From Saccharothrix sp. (GTDB lineage Bacteria > Actinomycetota > Actinomycetes > Mycobacteriales > Pseudonocardiaceae): DNA of 64,000 bases. The stretch lies in the NCBI RefSeq assembly GCF_031180885.1, contig NZ_JAPSLK010000024.1, forward strand, positions 1 through 64,000, read 5' to 3'. How positions within the stretch are numbered: the first letter of the stretch is position 1; each line of letters begins with the position of its first letter. Positions 8,430-20,195 of this stretch are shown piece after piece. A program made the position numbers and the translations under genes. The notes under the pieces were generated by a model that was not told the DNA's origin, did no database searches, and worked only from the letters and a program-made list of their open reading frames with translations.

Positions 8430-8879
8430 CTAGTCGGCTTCCTCGGCTTCGCGAGGGGCCTTGTACGGGTCCGCCTCGCCCGCGGGTTCGGCACCCGAAG
8501 CCAGTCGGGCCACTTCGGCGTCCGCCTCGCGGGCCCGGGCCAGCAGTTCGTCCATGTGCCGGGCCGCGTCGGGGACGGTGTCGGTCACGAACGACAGGGT
8601 CGGCGTGAACCGCACCCCGGTCTGCTGGCCGACCATCGTCCGCAGCACGCCCTTGGCCTTCTCCAGGGCCGCCGCGGCGCCCGCGAAGTCCGGTTCCGCG
8701 TCGAGCTTCTCGCCCAGCACGGTGTAGTAGACCGTCGCGTCGTGCAGGTCGCCGGTCACCCGCGTGTCGGTGATCGTCACGCGCGCCAGGCGCGGGTCCT
8801 TCACCTCGTGTTCCAGCGCGGAGGCCACGATCTGCGAGATCCGCTTGGCCAGCTTGCGCGCACGTGCCTGGTCGGCCAC
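8430..8879 (-). CDS. rbfA: 30S ribosome-binding factor A
   Basis: 149-residue RbfA, a KH-fold cold-shock factor that matures the 5' end of 16S r[23 protein letters not shown] and [20 protein letters not shown] are the diagnostic N-terminal helix and strand region, and [20 protein letters not shown] the C-terminal part. GTG at 8877-8879 has AAGGAGGGAG upstream and is preferred to a longer start. The tail ([15 protein letters not shown]) is acidic, typical of the actinobacterial form. Confidence 0.96.
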   Translation of the reverse strand: MADQARARKLAKRISQIVASALEHEVKDPRLARVTITDTRVTGDLHDATVYYTVLGEKLDAEPDFAGAAAALEKAKGVLRTMVGQQTGVRFTPTLSFVTDTVPDAARHMDELLARAREADAEVARLASGAEPAGEADPYKAPREAEEAD

Positions 8880-8924
8880 GGCGCTCCCTCCTTCACACCC
8901 CGGCGGTCGAGCGAACAACCGCCG

Positions 8925-9221
8925 CTAGTCGTCCTCCGGCCCGACCAGGCGGTGGCGGGCGGAGAGAAGTTCGAGTTCGGGGCGTCCCGCGACGAGCCGC
9001 TCGCACGCGGCCAGGACGTCCCTGACATGTTCGGCATCGGCGGCCACGGCCGCCACTCCGATCAGCGCTCGGCGGTGCAGGTCCAGGTGGCCCGCCTCGG
9101 CGGCGGACACCTCGAACCTGCGCCGCAGTTCGGCCACGACGGGCCGCACCACGGACCGCTTCTGCTTCAACGAGTGGACGTCGCCGAGCAGCACGTCCAG
9201 CTCAAGGGCACCTACGTACAA
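8925..9221 (-). CDS. DUF503 protein (YlxP-like)
   Basis: 98-residue small protein of the DUF503/YlxP family, always found between infB and rbfA in Gram-positive bacteria; function not established, though linked to ribosome assembly by context. MYVGALELDVLLGDVHSLKQ and KRSVVRPVVAELRRRFEVSAAE match the family start. TTG at 9219-9221 is the only fitting start. An 11-bp stem hairpin lies just upstream, after infB. Confidence 0.9.
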   Translation of the reverse strand: MYVGALELDVLLGDVHSLKQKRSVVRPVVAELRRRFEVSAAEAGHLDLHRRALIGVAAVAADAEHVRDVLAACERLVAGRPELELLSARHRLVGPEDD

Positions 9222-9242
9222 AGCCTCATCACCGTGGGTGGT

Positions 9243-9274
9243 GCCGGGGGCTCCCCTCGCGGAGAGCCCCCGGC
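9243..9274 (-). terminator. Hairpin between infB and ylxP
   Basis: Perfect 11-base arms, gccgggggctc (9243-9253) and gagcccccggc (9264-9274), with a 10-base loop, 13 bases after the infB stop. It looks like an intrinsic terminator or attenuator without U-tract inside the nusA-rbfA operon. Confidence 0.7.
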
Positions 9275-9287
9275 GGCCGGGAGAACA

Positions 9288-12359
<3,072 letters not shown>

Positions 12360-12445
12360 TGCACTCCTCTGGTGATGAGGCCGGCGGCAGTCCCGTCGAC
12401 CTCGTCTTAACGTCGCGCGTTCATGTCTTCAGCTTCACGGCTGAC

Positions 12446-12790
12446 TCATGACGGGTCGACCTGCTTCCTTGCTTCCTGGCGGCCCCGGGGCGATCCCGTG
12501 ACCTGGTGCTCCTGCTGTGCGAGGTGCCCGCGCACGCGTTCCACGTCGAGCGGCCCCGGGACCTTGAAGGCCCGCGGGAACGCCCGCCGCTTCTCGGCGT
12601 CGCGGAGGCAGCTCGGATCGGGGTGCAGCCATGCGCCCCGACCGGGCAGCCGTCGACGCGTGTCCGGGACCACGGCCCCGTCCACGACCACGACGCGCAG
12701 CAACTCGGAGGGCAACGTCCGGGCGCGGCATCCTATGCACGTACGAACCGGGCCGTTGTGCGTGAAAACCGATCCCCGACGTTGAACCAC
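12446..12790 (-). CDS. ylxR: YlxR family RNA-binding protein (DUF448)
   Basis: 114-residue protein of the YlxR/DUF448 family, which sits between nusA and infB across Gram-positives and has been reported as an RNA/RNase P or nucleoid-associated factor. The signature PVRTCIGCRARTLPSELLRV and GRGAWLHPDPSCLRDAEKRR is clear, with LDVERVRGHL near the end. GTG at 12788-12790, 22 bases after the nusA stop, is the likely start. The last 15 residues are charged and not conserved. Confidence 0.9.
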   Translation of the reverse strand: MVQRRGSVFTHNGPVRTCIGCRARTLPSELLRVVVVDGAVVPDTRRRLPGRGAWLHPDPSCLRDAEKRRAFPRAFKVPGPLDVERVRGHLAQQEHQVTGSPRGRQEARKQVDPS

Positions 12791-12812
12791 TGAGAAGTCT
12801 ATCTCCTGACGC

Positions 12813-13826
12813 TCAATCAGCCGAACCGGATGTGGTCGCACCCGTGGGGGCGCCCGCCACATCGCTGCGGATGTCGATCTTCCACCCGGTGAGCCGGGCG
12901 GCCAAGCGGGCGTTCTGGCCCTCCTTGCCGATGGCGAGGGAGAGCTGGAAGTCCGGCACGACGACGCGCGCCGTCTTGGCCCGCTCGTCGACCACCCGCA
13001 CGGACACAACCTTCGCAGGTGACAGGGCATTCCCGACGAACGTGGCCGGGTCCTCGGAGAAGTCGATGATGTCGATCTTCTCGCCCGCCAGCTCGCTCAT
13101 GACGTTGCGCACACGGGCGCCCATCGGGCCGATGCACGCCCCCTTGGCGTTGACGCCGGGGACCGTGGAACGGACCGCGATCTTGGAACGGTGACCTGCC
13201 TCACGTGCCACCGCGGGGATCTCCACGGTGCCGTCCGCGATCTCCGGGACCTCCAGCGCGAACAGCTTGCGCACCAGGTTCGGGTGGGTCCGGGACAGGG
13301 TGATCTGCGGGCCGCGCGCGCCGCGGGAGACGCCCACGACGTAGCACTTGATCCGCGAGCCGTGCTCGTAGGCCTCGCCGGGCACCTGTTCGGCGGGCGG
13401 CAGGACGCCCTCTGTGTCGCCGATCTGCACCACGACCATGCCGCGGGCGTTGGCCCGGGCGTCGCGCTGCACGACACCGCCGATGATCTCGCCCTCCTTG
13501 GCGGAGAACTCGCCGAAGGTGCGCTCGTGCTCGGCGTCGCGCAGGCGCTGGAGGATGACCTGGCGGGCGGTGGTGGCGGCGATGCGGCCGAAGCCCTCGG
13601 GCGTGTCGTCCCACTCCTCCAGGACCTGGCCGTCCTGGCCGATCTCCTGGGCGAGCACGCGCACGACACCGGTCTTGCGGTCGATCTCCACGCGCGAGTG
13701 CGAGTGGTGGCCCTCGGTGTGCTTGTAAGCGGTCAGCAGGGCGGTCTCGATGGCTTCCAGGACGGTGTCGAAGGGGATGTCCTTGTCCCGTTCGATCGCC
13801 CGCAGTGCGGCGATGTCGACGTTCAC
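12813..13826 (-). CDS. nusA: Transcription termination/antitermination protein NusA
   Basis: 337-residue NusA, binding RNA polymerase and nascent RNA. It has the N-terminal domain ([20 protein letters not shown]), an S1 domain ([23 protein letters not shown]) and two KH domains ([39 protein letters not shown]). The acidic C-terminal repeats of enterobacteria are absent, normal for actinobacteria. GTG at 13824-13826 overlaps the rimP stop (GTGA), and AAGGAGGAG precedes it. Confidence 0.97.
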   Translation of the reverse strand: MNVDIAALRAIERDKDIPFDTVLEAIETALLTAYKHTEGHHSHSRVEIDRKTGVVRVLAQEIGQDGQVLEEWDDTPEGFGRIAATTARQVILQRLRDAEHERTFGEFSAKEGEIIGGVVQRDARANARGMVVVQIGDTEGVLPPAEQVPGEAYEHGSRIKCYVVGVSRGARGPQITLSRTHPNLVRKLFALEVPEIADGTVEIPAVAREAGHRSKIAVRSTVPGVNAKGACIGPMGARVRNVMSELAGEKIDIIDFSEDPATFVGNALSPAKVVSVRVVDERAKTARVVVPDFQLSLAIGKEGQNARLAARLTGWKIDIRSDVAGAPTGATTSGSAD

Positions 13827-14347
13827 TCCGACTCCTCCTTCGGCGCGCGGCCCTCCAGGAGCGCCAGCTCCTCGACGGGCGGCTGCTTGAACTCCACTTC
13901 GACGACGGCGCGCTCGATCGTCCGGTACTCGACGCGGCGCAGCTCGCCCTTGACCAGCAGCACGACGCCCGTGTCGTCGGCCTCGCCGACGCGGCCGAAC
14001 CACTCCACCTGGTCGGGCTGCTTGACCTTGACCAGGCGCAGCTTGGCACGCTTCCAGTGGCGCGGCTTGGTGAGGGGGCGGTCGGCGCCCGGCGACGTGA
14101 CCTCGAGCGTGTACGGACCCGCGATGAGGTGCTCGTGCGCGTCGAGGGCGGCGGACACGGCGCGGCTGGCCTGCGCCACCTCGTCCAGGCCGACCCCGTC
14201 GTCGCCGTCCACGACGACCTTCACCAGCCGGCGACGCCCAGCCTGGTTCACGTCGAGCGTCTCGAGGTCGAAGCCGATGGCCTCGACCGCTTCCCGCACG
14301 ACGGGTGCTAGCTGCGCGGCGAGATCTCCGCGCGGCGGGCTGGACAC
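13823..14347 (-). CDS. rimP: Ribosome maturation factor RimP
   Basis: 174-residue RimP, needed for 30S maturation. [38 protein letters not shown] and [20 protein letters not shown] are the family motifs, and the C-terminal half is an SH3-like barrel. GTG at 14345-14347 has AAGGAG upstream and is preferred to a longer reading. It is the first gene of the rimP-nusA-ylxR-infB operon and is divergent from the lipoprotein gene. Confidence 0.96.
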   Translation of the reverse strand: MSSPPRGDLAAQLAPVVREAVEAIGFDLETLDVNQAGRRRLVKVVVDGDDGVGLDEVAQASRAVSAALDAHEHLIAGPYTLEVTSPGADRPLTKPRHWKRAKLRLVKVKQPDQVEWFGRVGEADDTGVVLLVKGELRRVEYRTIERAVVEVEFKQPPVEELALLEGRAPKEESE

Positions 14348-14493
14348 GTGGTGACTCCTTGGCTTCGAGTGCAGAGGGCACGGCGACCCCGGCCGACGCT
14401 GCACTCGCCGGCCGTGGTCGCCCAGACTATCTCGTCTCCGGGCTCCCGCACGCCGCAGAGGCGATCACGACGTCTCTGGCAGGATCGGGACGC

Positions 14494-14937
14494 GTGATCG
14501 GAAGAACGGCGCTCAGCAGGCGCGGCGTGCTGCTGGCGGTGGCGACCGCGCCGCTGGCAGTCGCGTGCACCACACCCCCGCCTCCCCCTCCCCCACCGGA
14601 CGTCCTGGAGGACCTGGTCCGCGCGGCCCGCTCGGATGCCGCGTTGGCCACGGCGGTGGGTGCAGTGGAGACGGCGGCGGCACGCACCGAGCACGCGACG
14701 CGCCTGGCCGCCGAGGTGGACCGGGCAACCCCGAAGGTCCCCACGACGTCCTCTTCCTCGGCCACCCCGACGTCGGTGGCACCGCCTGCCGGCGCGACCC
14801 GGGAGCAGTTGGTCATGGCGCTGCGGGCGGCGCAGAAGCAGGCGGCCGACCTGGTGCCGACCGTGCCGACGCACCGGGCGGGGTTGGTGGCGTCGGTGTC
14901 GGCCGGGTGCGCGAGCTTGCTGGAGGCCTTGTCTTGA
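14494..14937 (+). CDS. Tat-type lipoprotein, unknown function
   Basis: 147 residues. The N-terminus ALSRRGVLLAVATAPLAVAC has a twin-arginine, a hydrophobic core and a lipobox Cys, followed by a poly-Pro spacer; it should be exported and lipidated. The mature part is Ala-rich helix with a Thr/Ser-rich linker. GTG at 14494-14496 is chosen; there is no clear Shine-Dalgarno and it may be leaderless. It overlaps the next gene by 4 bases, so the two probably work together. No named family is recognised. Confidence 0.75.
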   Translation: MIGRTALSRRGVLLAVATAPLAVACTTPPPPPPPPDVLEDLVRAARSDAALATAVGAVETAAARTEHATRLAAEVDRATPKVPTTSSSSATPTSVAPPAGATREQLVMALRAAQKQAADLVPTVPTHRAGLVASVSAGCASLLEALS

Positions 14938-15362
14938 GTGTGGATGCCGTTCAGGACGCTTTGGCGGCCGAGCACGCGGCGGTGTGGACGTACGGGCTGG
15001 TCAGCGCGTTCATCGAGCAGCAGGCGGCAGCCGTGGGGGAGGGTGCTCTCGCGCACAGGTCGCGCAGGGACACCACGGAGCGCTGGCTGCGCGACAAGTC
15101 CGCCACGCCCCGCCCGCCGGCCCCGGCTTACCTGCCCCCGCAGCCGGTGGACAGCGCGGCGTCGGCCATCGCGGCGTTGATCGCGGTGGAGACGGACGCG
15201 TGTGTGGCGTGGCGCGGGGTGTTGGAGCGGACGGACGACGCCGAGCTGCGCAAGTCGTCGCTGGATGCATTGACGACGTCGGCGGTCCGGGCGACCCGGT
15301 GGCGCAAGATCGCCGGCGTGACCCCGGTGTCGATCGCCCTCCCCGGCACGGCCGTCGGCTGA
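14934..15362 (+). CDS. DUF4439 ferritin-like protein
   Basis: 142-residue helical protein resembling DUF4439, a ferritin-like four-helix domain common beside rimP and proS in actinobacteria. DALAAEHAAVWTYGLVSAFI carries the first Glu/His pair, and ALIAVETDACVAWRGVLER a second acidic helix, as expected for a metal site. Function unknown. TTG at 14934 overlaps the preceding stop codon (TTGA) with GGAGG upstream; GTG at 14940 is the alternative. Confidence 0.8.
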   Translation: MSVDAVQDALAAEHAAVWTYGLVSAFIEQQAAAVGEGALAHRSRRDTTERWLRDKSATPRPPAPAYLPPQPVDSAASAIAALIAVETDACVAWRGVLERTDDAELRKSSLDALTTSAVRATRWRKIAGVTPVSIALPGTAVG

Positions 15363-15406
15363 TGTCGTACCCGCGTGGGATGATCGAGACGGGGGCCGGA
15401 GGCCGC
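15363..15406 (+). repeat. Dispersed promoter-like repeat, copy 1
   Basis: Reads tgtcgtac, eight bases, gatgat, cgagac, then gggggccggaggcc. Same layout as copies at 25002, 39852 and 47200. It lies directly after the DUF4439 stop codon, with no gene immediately downstream on this strand. Confidence 0.75.
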
Positions 15407-15477
15407 ACCTGGGCTCTCGTCTCGTTCCCCCAAGCGCCTTCGTCCGCAGGCTTTCCGCACCGCGGCGCCCGGCGCCG

Positions 15478-15572
15478 GCTGGGCGGGCGCGCCGGCTGGG
15501 CGGGCGCGCCGCGCGCCCGACATGAGCTGGGCGGGCGCGCCGCACGACCGGCACGAGTCGGGCGGGCGCGCC
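15478..15572. repeat. Short tandem GC-rich repeat
   Basis: Four copies of a 16-17 base unit, consensus gctgggcgggcgcgcc, the first two adjacent and the last two spaced by divergent bases. Extragenic, between DUF4439 and the next minus-strand gene. No coding role seen. Confidence 0.7.
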
Positions 15573-15583
15573 GCGCGACAGAG

Positions 15584-16324
15584 CTACGAAGCCAGGCGCA
15601 GGGCGTCGTTGCTGATCCGGTCCAACAGCTTCCGGTCGCGTTCCGACGACTTCGCCGCGCCGTAGAAGTCCGATTCGACGATGACCAGCTCACGCCCCTG
15701 CAACTTGGACGCGTACTCCCCGTGCGCCACCCAGTCCGGGCCGCCCGGCACCTTCGCCACGCCCTCCCGCGAAAGGTCGTAGACGTTGCCGGTGTTGTCG
15801 CCGTCCAGGAACTTCTTCAGGTCGGCCGCCGCCTTGTCGTCGGCCATCTTCACCACCACCACCGACACCAGCACCTGCTTGCCGCTCGCGCTCACCGTGT
15901 ACAGCGACCGCGACAACTGCTGGCACGGCGTGGTCGTGAAGTACTCCTTCGCCTTGCCGTAGGCGTGCGGCGCGCACGAGCTGTCCAGGACCGGCTCCGG
16001 GGCCTGAGGGGCGCGGGCGAACGAGAATTCACCCGTCGGGGCCGTAGAGGTGGTGGTCGGTGGCGGCTCGGGGTCGCCCTTCGGCATCACCACGAGCCAC
16101 ACCAGGCCGGACGCCACGGCCACACCGACCAAGCCCAGCCCCTTCAGCAGCCAGCCTTGCGGGAGCTGACGACGAGGGGGTGCGGGTGGGGGCGGCGCAC
16201 CCATCAGGGAGTCGAGCTGCCCGATCTCCGACCGCCACAGCGGCGCGGTGTCCGACGGTCGCGTCGGCGGGACGCGCGGTAACCGTTGGGTCACCTCTTC
16301 AGGTGATTCGGGAGGAACCGACAC
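15584..16324 (-). CDS. Single-pass membrane protein, unknown function
   Basis: 246 residues. A cytoplasmic Pro-rich N-terminus (about 55 residues) is followed by one transmembrane helix (WLLKGLGLVGVAVASGLVWL), a Pro/Thr linker and an extracytoplasmic domain of about 140 residues with two Cys (SSCAPHAYGKAKEYFTTTPC) that may pair. Topology resembles the proteins at 20196-21927 but the sequence is not clearly homologous. GTG at 16322-16324. Confidence 0.75.
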   Translation of the reverse strand: MSVPPESPEEVTQRLPRVPPTRPSDTAPLWRSEIGQLDSLMGAPPPPAPPRRQLPQGWLLKGLGLVGVAVASGLVWLVVMPKGDPEPPPTTTSTAPTGEFSFARAPQAPEPVLDSSCAPHAYGKAKEYFTTTPCQQLSRSLYTVSASGKQVLVSVVVVKMADDKAAADLKKFLDGDNTGNVYDLSREGVAKVPGGPDWVAHGEYASKLQGRELVIVESDFYGAAKSSERDRKLLDRISNDALRLAS

Positions 16325-16349
16325 AAACCGTCACGGTAACGGACGGGCG

Positions 16350-17369
16350 CTACGCGAGCGCTTCGAGCACTAGATCGACGTCGGCCGCCGTGTTGTACAG
16401 GTGGAAGCCGAGCCGGGTCCGGCCGGCGCGGGTCGCCGAGCGCACGCCCGCCGCCGCCAGGCGATCTGCCTGCTCCTGGGTCAGTTCCAGGGAGACGATC
16501 GCGCTGCCCCGGGTGGGCAGGCCCAGGGAGGACAGCAGGGAGTCGGCCAAAGCCACGTTGTGGTCGCGGACGGCGGCCAGGTCCAGGGAGGCCAGGTACG
16601 GCAGGGCGACCGCGGCGCCGTACTGGGCCAGCCAGACCGGCGAGATGTCCAGGCGACGGGCGTCGCCCGCCAGGCGGAGGGGGAGGCCGTAGACGGAGTC
16701 CCACGGGTCCTCGCCCGCCCACCAGTTGGCGGCGACGGGCTCCGCGCGCTCGACACCGACCGGGGAGCAGGCCAGCCACGCCGAGCCGCGTGGCGACATC
16801 AGCCACTTGTAGCCGGCCGCGACGACGTAGTCCGCCCAGTCCAGGGTCAGGGGCAGCCAGCCGACGGCCTGGGTGGCGTCCAGGAGCACGGGCACGCCGG
16901 CCTCGCGCAAGCCGTCCAGGTCCACGATCCGGCCGTCGGCGGACTGCACGACGCTGACCGCGACCAGGTCGTGCCCGGCCGCTGCGGTGGGGACGTCTGC
17001 CAGGTCGACTTCGGTGATCTCGCAGCCGCGCGCGGCGAAGGGGAACGTGAGGGACGTGAAGTCGCCGCGCGCCACCAGGACCCGCGAACCGGGGCGCATG
17101 CCCGCCGCCACGTTGGCCACCAGCTGCGAGACGGAAGCACCGCTCGCCACCTGCGACACCGGGGCGCCGACGAGCTTGCCGAAGGCCTCGCGCGCGGTGG
17201 TCACGGCGGGTTCGGCGCTGGTGGGGCCGTCGAGGCCGGCGGCCCACCGGCGGACGGCGTCGGCGACCTCGGCGGCCACGGGCGCCGGCGGGATGCCGAT
17301 GCTCGCGGTGTTCAGGTAGCCGGCGGGGACGTCGAAGGCGGAGCCGAAAGCGGTGCGCATGACCATCAT
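16350..17369 (-). CDS. Class V aminotransferase-like PLP enzyme
   Basis: About 339 residues, fold-type I PLP enzyme of the cysteine desulfurase/isopenicillin N epimerase-like group. AFDVPAGYLNTASIGIPP at the start, GDFTSLTFPFAARG, DATQAVGWLPL and YVVAAGYKWLMSPRGSAWL (Schiff-base Lys in GYKWL) are visible. Substrate not predictable; no catalytic Cys loop of SufS is seen. The start lies among several codons at 17358-17372; ATG at 17367-17369 is used here and ATG at 17358-17360 is equally possible. Confidence 0.85.
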   Translation of the reverse strand: MMVMRTAFGSAFDVPAGYLNTASIGIPPAPVAAEVADAVRRWAAGLDGPTSAEPAVTTAREAFGKLVGAPVSQVASGASVSQLVANVAAGMRPGSRVLVARGDFTSLTFPFAARGCEITEVDLADVPTAAAGHDLVAVSVVQSADGRIVDLDGLREAGVPVLLDATQAVGWLPLTLDWADYVVAAGYKWLMSPRGSAWLACSPVGVERAEPVAANWWAGEDPWDSVYGLPLRLAGDARRLDISPVWLAQYGAAVALPYLASLDLAAVRDHNVALADSLLSSLGLPTRGSAIVSLELTQEQADRLAAAGVRSATRAGRTRLGFHLYNTAADVDLVLEALA

Positions 17370-17415
17370 CACTACCGTGAAAGCTTCACCCAGTCCAGCA
17401 TTTGGCCGATGGATC

Positions 17416-17907
17416 TCAGGCTTTGAGCGCCTCAGACGCCCGTTCGTCCGGTCGCGAGTCCTTGCGGCGGGCGTAGACCTGCTTGCGGACACGGGCCACC
17501 ACGGTGCCGTCCTCGGCCACCACGTCCACCGGGAACCACAGCAGTGCCCGGCCGCCGTCCGCCGCCTGCCTCCGCAGCTCGTCGAGGTGCTCGTCGGTCA
17601 GCTTGAACTCGGCGCAGACGGTTCCGCGACCCGGCTTCACGAAGTCGATCTCGCCCGCCCGGTCCCACACCACGTGGTCACGGCCCAGGTGGCGCAGCAC
17701 CAGCAGCATCCAGAACGGGTCGGTCATCGCGAACAGCGAGCCGCCGAAGTGGGTGCCCACGTAGTTGCGGTTGTACCAGCGCAGGCGCATCCGCACCTTG
17801 GCGTACCGGTAGTCGTCGGACAGGGCGACGACCCGGATGCCGGCGAACAGGAACGGCGGCCACAGGTTCATGCCCCGCCGCAGACGAGAAGCCTTCACGC
17901 GAGCCAT
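17416..17907 (-). CDS. DUF4442 hotdog-fold protein (thioesterase-like)
   Basis: 163 residues. NLWPPFLFAGIRVVALSDD, RLRWYNRNYVGTHFGGSLFA and AEFKLTDEHLDELRRQAADG match DUF4442, a hotdog fold related to acyl-CoA thioesterases. The NYVGTHFGGS turn is the equivalent of the thioesterase catalytic loop. Substrate unknown. The ATG at 17905-17907 is chosen; upstream readings run into the SDR gene, whose stop is 17 bases away. Confidence 0.85.
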   Translation of the reverse strand: MARVKASRLRRGMNLWPPFLFAGIRVVALSDDYRYAKVRMRLRWYNRNYVGTHFGGSLFAMTDPFWMLLVLRHLGRDHVVWDRAGEIDFVKPGRGTVCAEFKLTDEHLDELRRQAADGGRALLWFPVDVVAEDGTVVARVRKQVYARRKDSRPDERASEALKA

Positions 17908-17924
17908 GTTACTCGCCAGTAAGG

Positions 17925-18701
17925 TCAGTGCAGCCGGATGATGTTGCCGGTCACACGCTTCGCGGCGGGCGAGCACAGGAACGCGATCACGTCCGCCACG
18001 TCTTCGGGCGTGCCGACCTTGTGCTGCGCGCGGACGGCGTCGTTCACCCAGCCGGTGTCGGTGACGCCGGGGTTGACCACGTTCGCGGTCACGCCGTGCG
18101 GGCCGAGTTCGGCGGCGGCGGACATGGTGAAGTTGTCGATGGCCGCCTTCGCCGCGCCGTAGGACACCTCGCTGGGGAACCCGTTCGGCCCGCCCGAGGT
18201 GAGCGAGACGATCCGGCCCCAGTTGCCGCCGCGCGCCAGGTGCCGGCGGGCGAACTCGGCGATCAGCAGCGCGCCGGCGCGGGCGTCCACGGCGAACTGG
18301 GCGTCGAACGTCTGCGGCGTGACCGCCTTGAGGACGCGGCCGAACTGGTCGGTGTCGGTGGCCAGGAACGTGTCCTGCACCCACCCGGAGGCGTTGTTGA
18401 CCAGCACGTCCACCGGCCCGAACAGGCGCTCGGCGGTGTCGAACAGCAGGGCGGGCGCGGTGGTCTCGGTCAGGTCGACCTCGATCGCGTGCGCCTTGCC
18501 GCCGGCCTCGGTGATCGCGGCCACCACGGCGTCCGCGCCGGCCTCGCGGGCGGTGAAGTACTCCTCGGGCACGCTCGGGTCGGGCGCGGGCGCGAACCGG
18601 AGGAACGTGATCAGGACCTGGACGCCCTGCGCGGCGAGGGCCTTCGCGGTCGCGGCCCCGATGCCCTGGTTGGCGCCGGTGACGATGGCGGTGTGCTGCA
18701 C
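17925..18701 (-). CDS. SDR family oxidoreductase
   Basis: 258-residue classical short-chain dehydrogenase. It shows the cofactor motif TGANQGIG, the NNAS motif (VLVNNASGWVQ) and the catalytic Ser with YxxxK (SLTSGG; VSYGAAKAAIDNF). The motif VVNPGVTDTGWVND follows. An insertion of about 15 residues after strand 2 (FLRFAPAPDPSVPEEYFTAR) is typical of the 3-oxoacyl-ACP reductase-like group that keeps NADP. GTG start at 18699-18701. Divergent from yjbQ with only 26 bases between them. Confidence 0.93.
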   Translation of the reverse strand: MQHTAIVTGANQGIGAATAKALAAQGVQVLITFLRFAPAPDPSVPEEYFTAREAGADAVVAAITEAGGKAHAIEVDLTETTAPALLFDTAERLFGPVDVLVNNASGWVQDTFLATDTDQFGRVLKAVTPQTFDAQFAVDARAGALLIAEFARRHLARGGNWGRIVSLTSGGPNGFPSEVSYGAAKAAIDNFTMSAAAELGPHGVTANVVNPGVTDTGWVNDAVRAQHKVGTPEDVADVIAFLCSPAAKRVTGNIIRLH

Positions 18702-18727
18702 AAGACCGGATCCTGCACGATTGATCC

Positions 18728-19135
18728 ATGCGCAGCGAGGAAATTGAGATCCGGACCGGCGGGCAGGAGGTCGTCCACGACCTGACCCGCGTGTGCGAGG
18801 ACTTCCTGCGGGACGAGGACGGCGACGGCCTGCTGCACGTGTGGGTCCCGCACGCCACGGCAGGCCTCGCGGTGCTGGAGACCGGCGCGGGCAGCGACGA
18901 CGACCTGCTCGCCGCCCTGCGCGACCTGCTGCCCAAGGACGACCGCTGGCGGCACCGGCACGGCAGCCCCGGTCACGGCCGTGACCACGTGCTGCCCGCG
19001 CTGGTGCCGCCGTACGCGACGATCCCGGTGCTAGGCGGTGCGCTGGTGCTGGGCACCTGGCAGTCGGTCTGCCTGGTCGACACGAACGTCGACAACCCCG
19101 TCCGCAAGGTCAGGCTGAGCTTCCTTCGCGGGTAG
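18728..19135 (+). CDS. yjbQ: YjbQ family protein (UPF0047)
   Basis: 135-residue UPF0047 protein; E. coli YjbQ has weak thiamin phosphate synthase activity but its real role is unclear. HVWVPHATAGLAVLETGAGS carries the conserved His-Ala-Thr-Ala, and HRHGSPGHGRDHVLPALVPP and GTWQSVCLVDTN complete the signature. The ATG comes 26 bases from the divergent SDR start and probably works with a very short leader. Its 3' end overlaps the convergent membrane-protein gene by 105 bases. Confidence 0.92.
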   Translation: MRSEEIEIRTGGQEVVHDLTRVCEDFLRDEDGDGLLHVWVPHATAGLAVLETGAGSDDDLLAALRDLLPKDDRWRHRHGSPGHGRDHVLPALVPPYATIPVLGGALVLGTWQSVCLVDTNVDNPVRKVRLSFLRG

Positions 19136-20068
19136 CAGGAGGATCAGGAGGCCGGCTAGCGCGAGGCCGACGAACACCCAGACCTGGGCGGCTTCGAGGG
19201 TGCCGTTCTGGAGCAGGGCGCGCAGGCCCTCGGTGGAGAAGCGGAACGGGGTCCACGACCACAGCAGGGCCCGGTACGCGGGGTTGAGCAGTTCGGGGAC
19301 CTGGCCCGCGACCGCGGGTGCCATCAGGTACAGCGGGGCCAGGACGGCCATCGCGCGCAGGCCCAGCAGGCGGAGCAGGCCGGCCTGGAGCAGTGCGAAG
19401 GACAGCGCGACCAGGGCCAGGTAGCTCAAGACGTCCCAGCCCAGGGGCAGGGTCGAGTCCCACCACGCGAAGAAACCGGCGACCACGGCCACCGCCGGCA
19501 CGGCGGCGGTGGTCGCGCCGAGGAGTCGGGTGCCGAGGCCGGTCTTGTTCCGGGTGGACAGCAGGGTGAAGGCGGCGCAGGCGACCAGGCCGCCGATCCA
19601 CAGCAGGGCGCTCGCGGCCAGCGGCGCGGTCCGGCCGGCGGCCGAGGCAGGGTCGAGGGTGACGACCTTCGCGGGCAGGCCCGCGCCCTGCGCGACGCCG
19701 CTGAGCACCTGCTGGGCCACCTGCGTGCCGGACGGGTTCACCGCGCCCGACAGGACGACCGTCGCACTCCCCGGCGCGAGTTCGAGCACGCCGTAGACGT
19801 CCTGGGACTTCAGCAGGTCCCGGGCCTCGGCGGGCGCGGCGACCCGCCACGACACCTCCGCGGAGTCGGTGCCCGCGAGCTTGTCCGCCACCGCGCGCAA
19901 CTGCGGCGGGGCGTCCGCGCCGACCGCGACGGCCAGCGGGACGTCGGCGGGGTGGACCGTCGCCTGCACGCCGAACGTGACCAGCCCGAGCACGAGCGCC
20001 ACGAGCGCGCCGACGACGGCGGTGGCCACCGCGACGACGGCCGGCGGCCGGTCCTGTGGTGTGGCCAT
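19031..20068 (-). CDS. Multi-pass membrane protein, ABC-2/YhgE-like topology
   Basis: 345 residues. One N-terminal helix (VVAVATAVVGALVALVLGLV), an external domain of about 130 residues, then five or six helices (LLWIGGLVACAAFTLL to FVGLALAGLLILLLP). This N-TM, ectodomain, C-terminal helix bundle layout is like ABC-2/YhgE-Pip membrane proteins, but no nucleotide-binding partner is nearby, so the assignment is by topology only. ATG at 20066-20068 has GGAGGC upstream. The last 34 codons are antisense to the 3' end of yjbQ. Confidence 0.72.
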   Translation of the reverse strand: MATPQDRPPAVVAVATAVVGALVALVLGLVTFGVQATVHPADVPLAVAVGADAPPQLRAVADKLAGTDSAEVSWRVAAPAEARDLLKSQDVYGVLELAPGSATVVLSGAVNPSGTQVAQQVLSGVAQGAGLPAKVVTLDPASAAGRTAPLAASALLWIGGLVACAAFTLLSTRNKTGLGTRLLGATTAAVPAVAVVAGFFAWWDSTLPLGWDVLSYLALVALSFALLQAGLLRLLGLRAMAVLAPLYLMAPAVAGQVPELLNPAYRALLWSWTPFRFSTEGLRALLQNGTLEAAQVWVFVGLALAGLLILLLPAKEAQPDLADGVVDVRVDQADRLPGAQHQRTA

Positions 20069-20195
20069 GAGTGCCTCCAGAACTTGTTCATCACCTGTTG
20101 AATTCGGAGCGTACGACCGCGCCGCACGCAAGTCAACGAGTGCTGAATTAGCCGGGTCGGCCCGGTCGCCGGAGTCGGCGGGGTACGGTTTGCCG

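Noticed and set aside
15363-15406. True promoter for a downstream gene
   Set aside because: The next gene on that side is on the opposite strand and ends there, so nothing could be expressed in the sense direction.
20080-20110. Imperfect palindrome ttcaacaggtgatgaa upstream of the membrane protein gene
   Set aside because: Arms pair only in part and no regulator is adjacent, so it is not reported as an operator.
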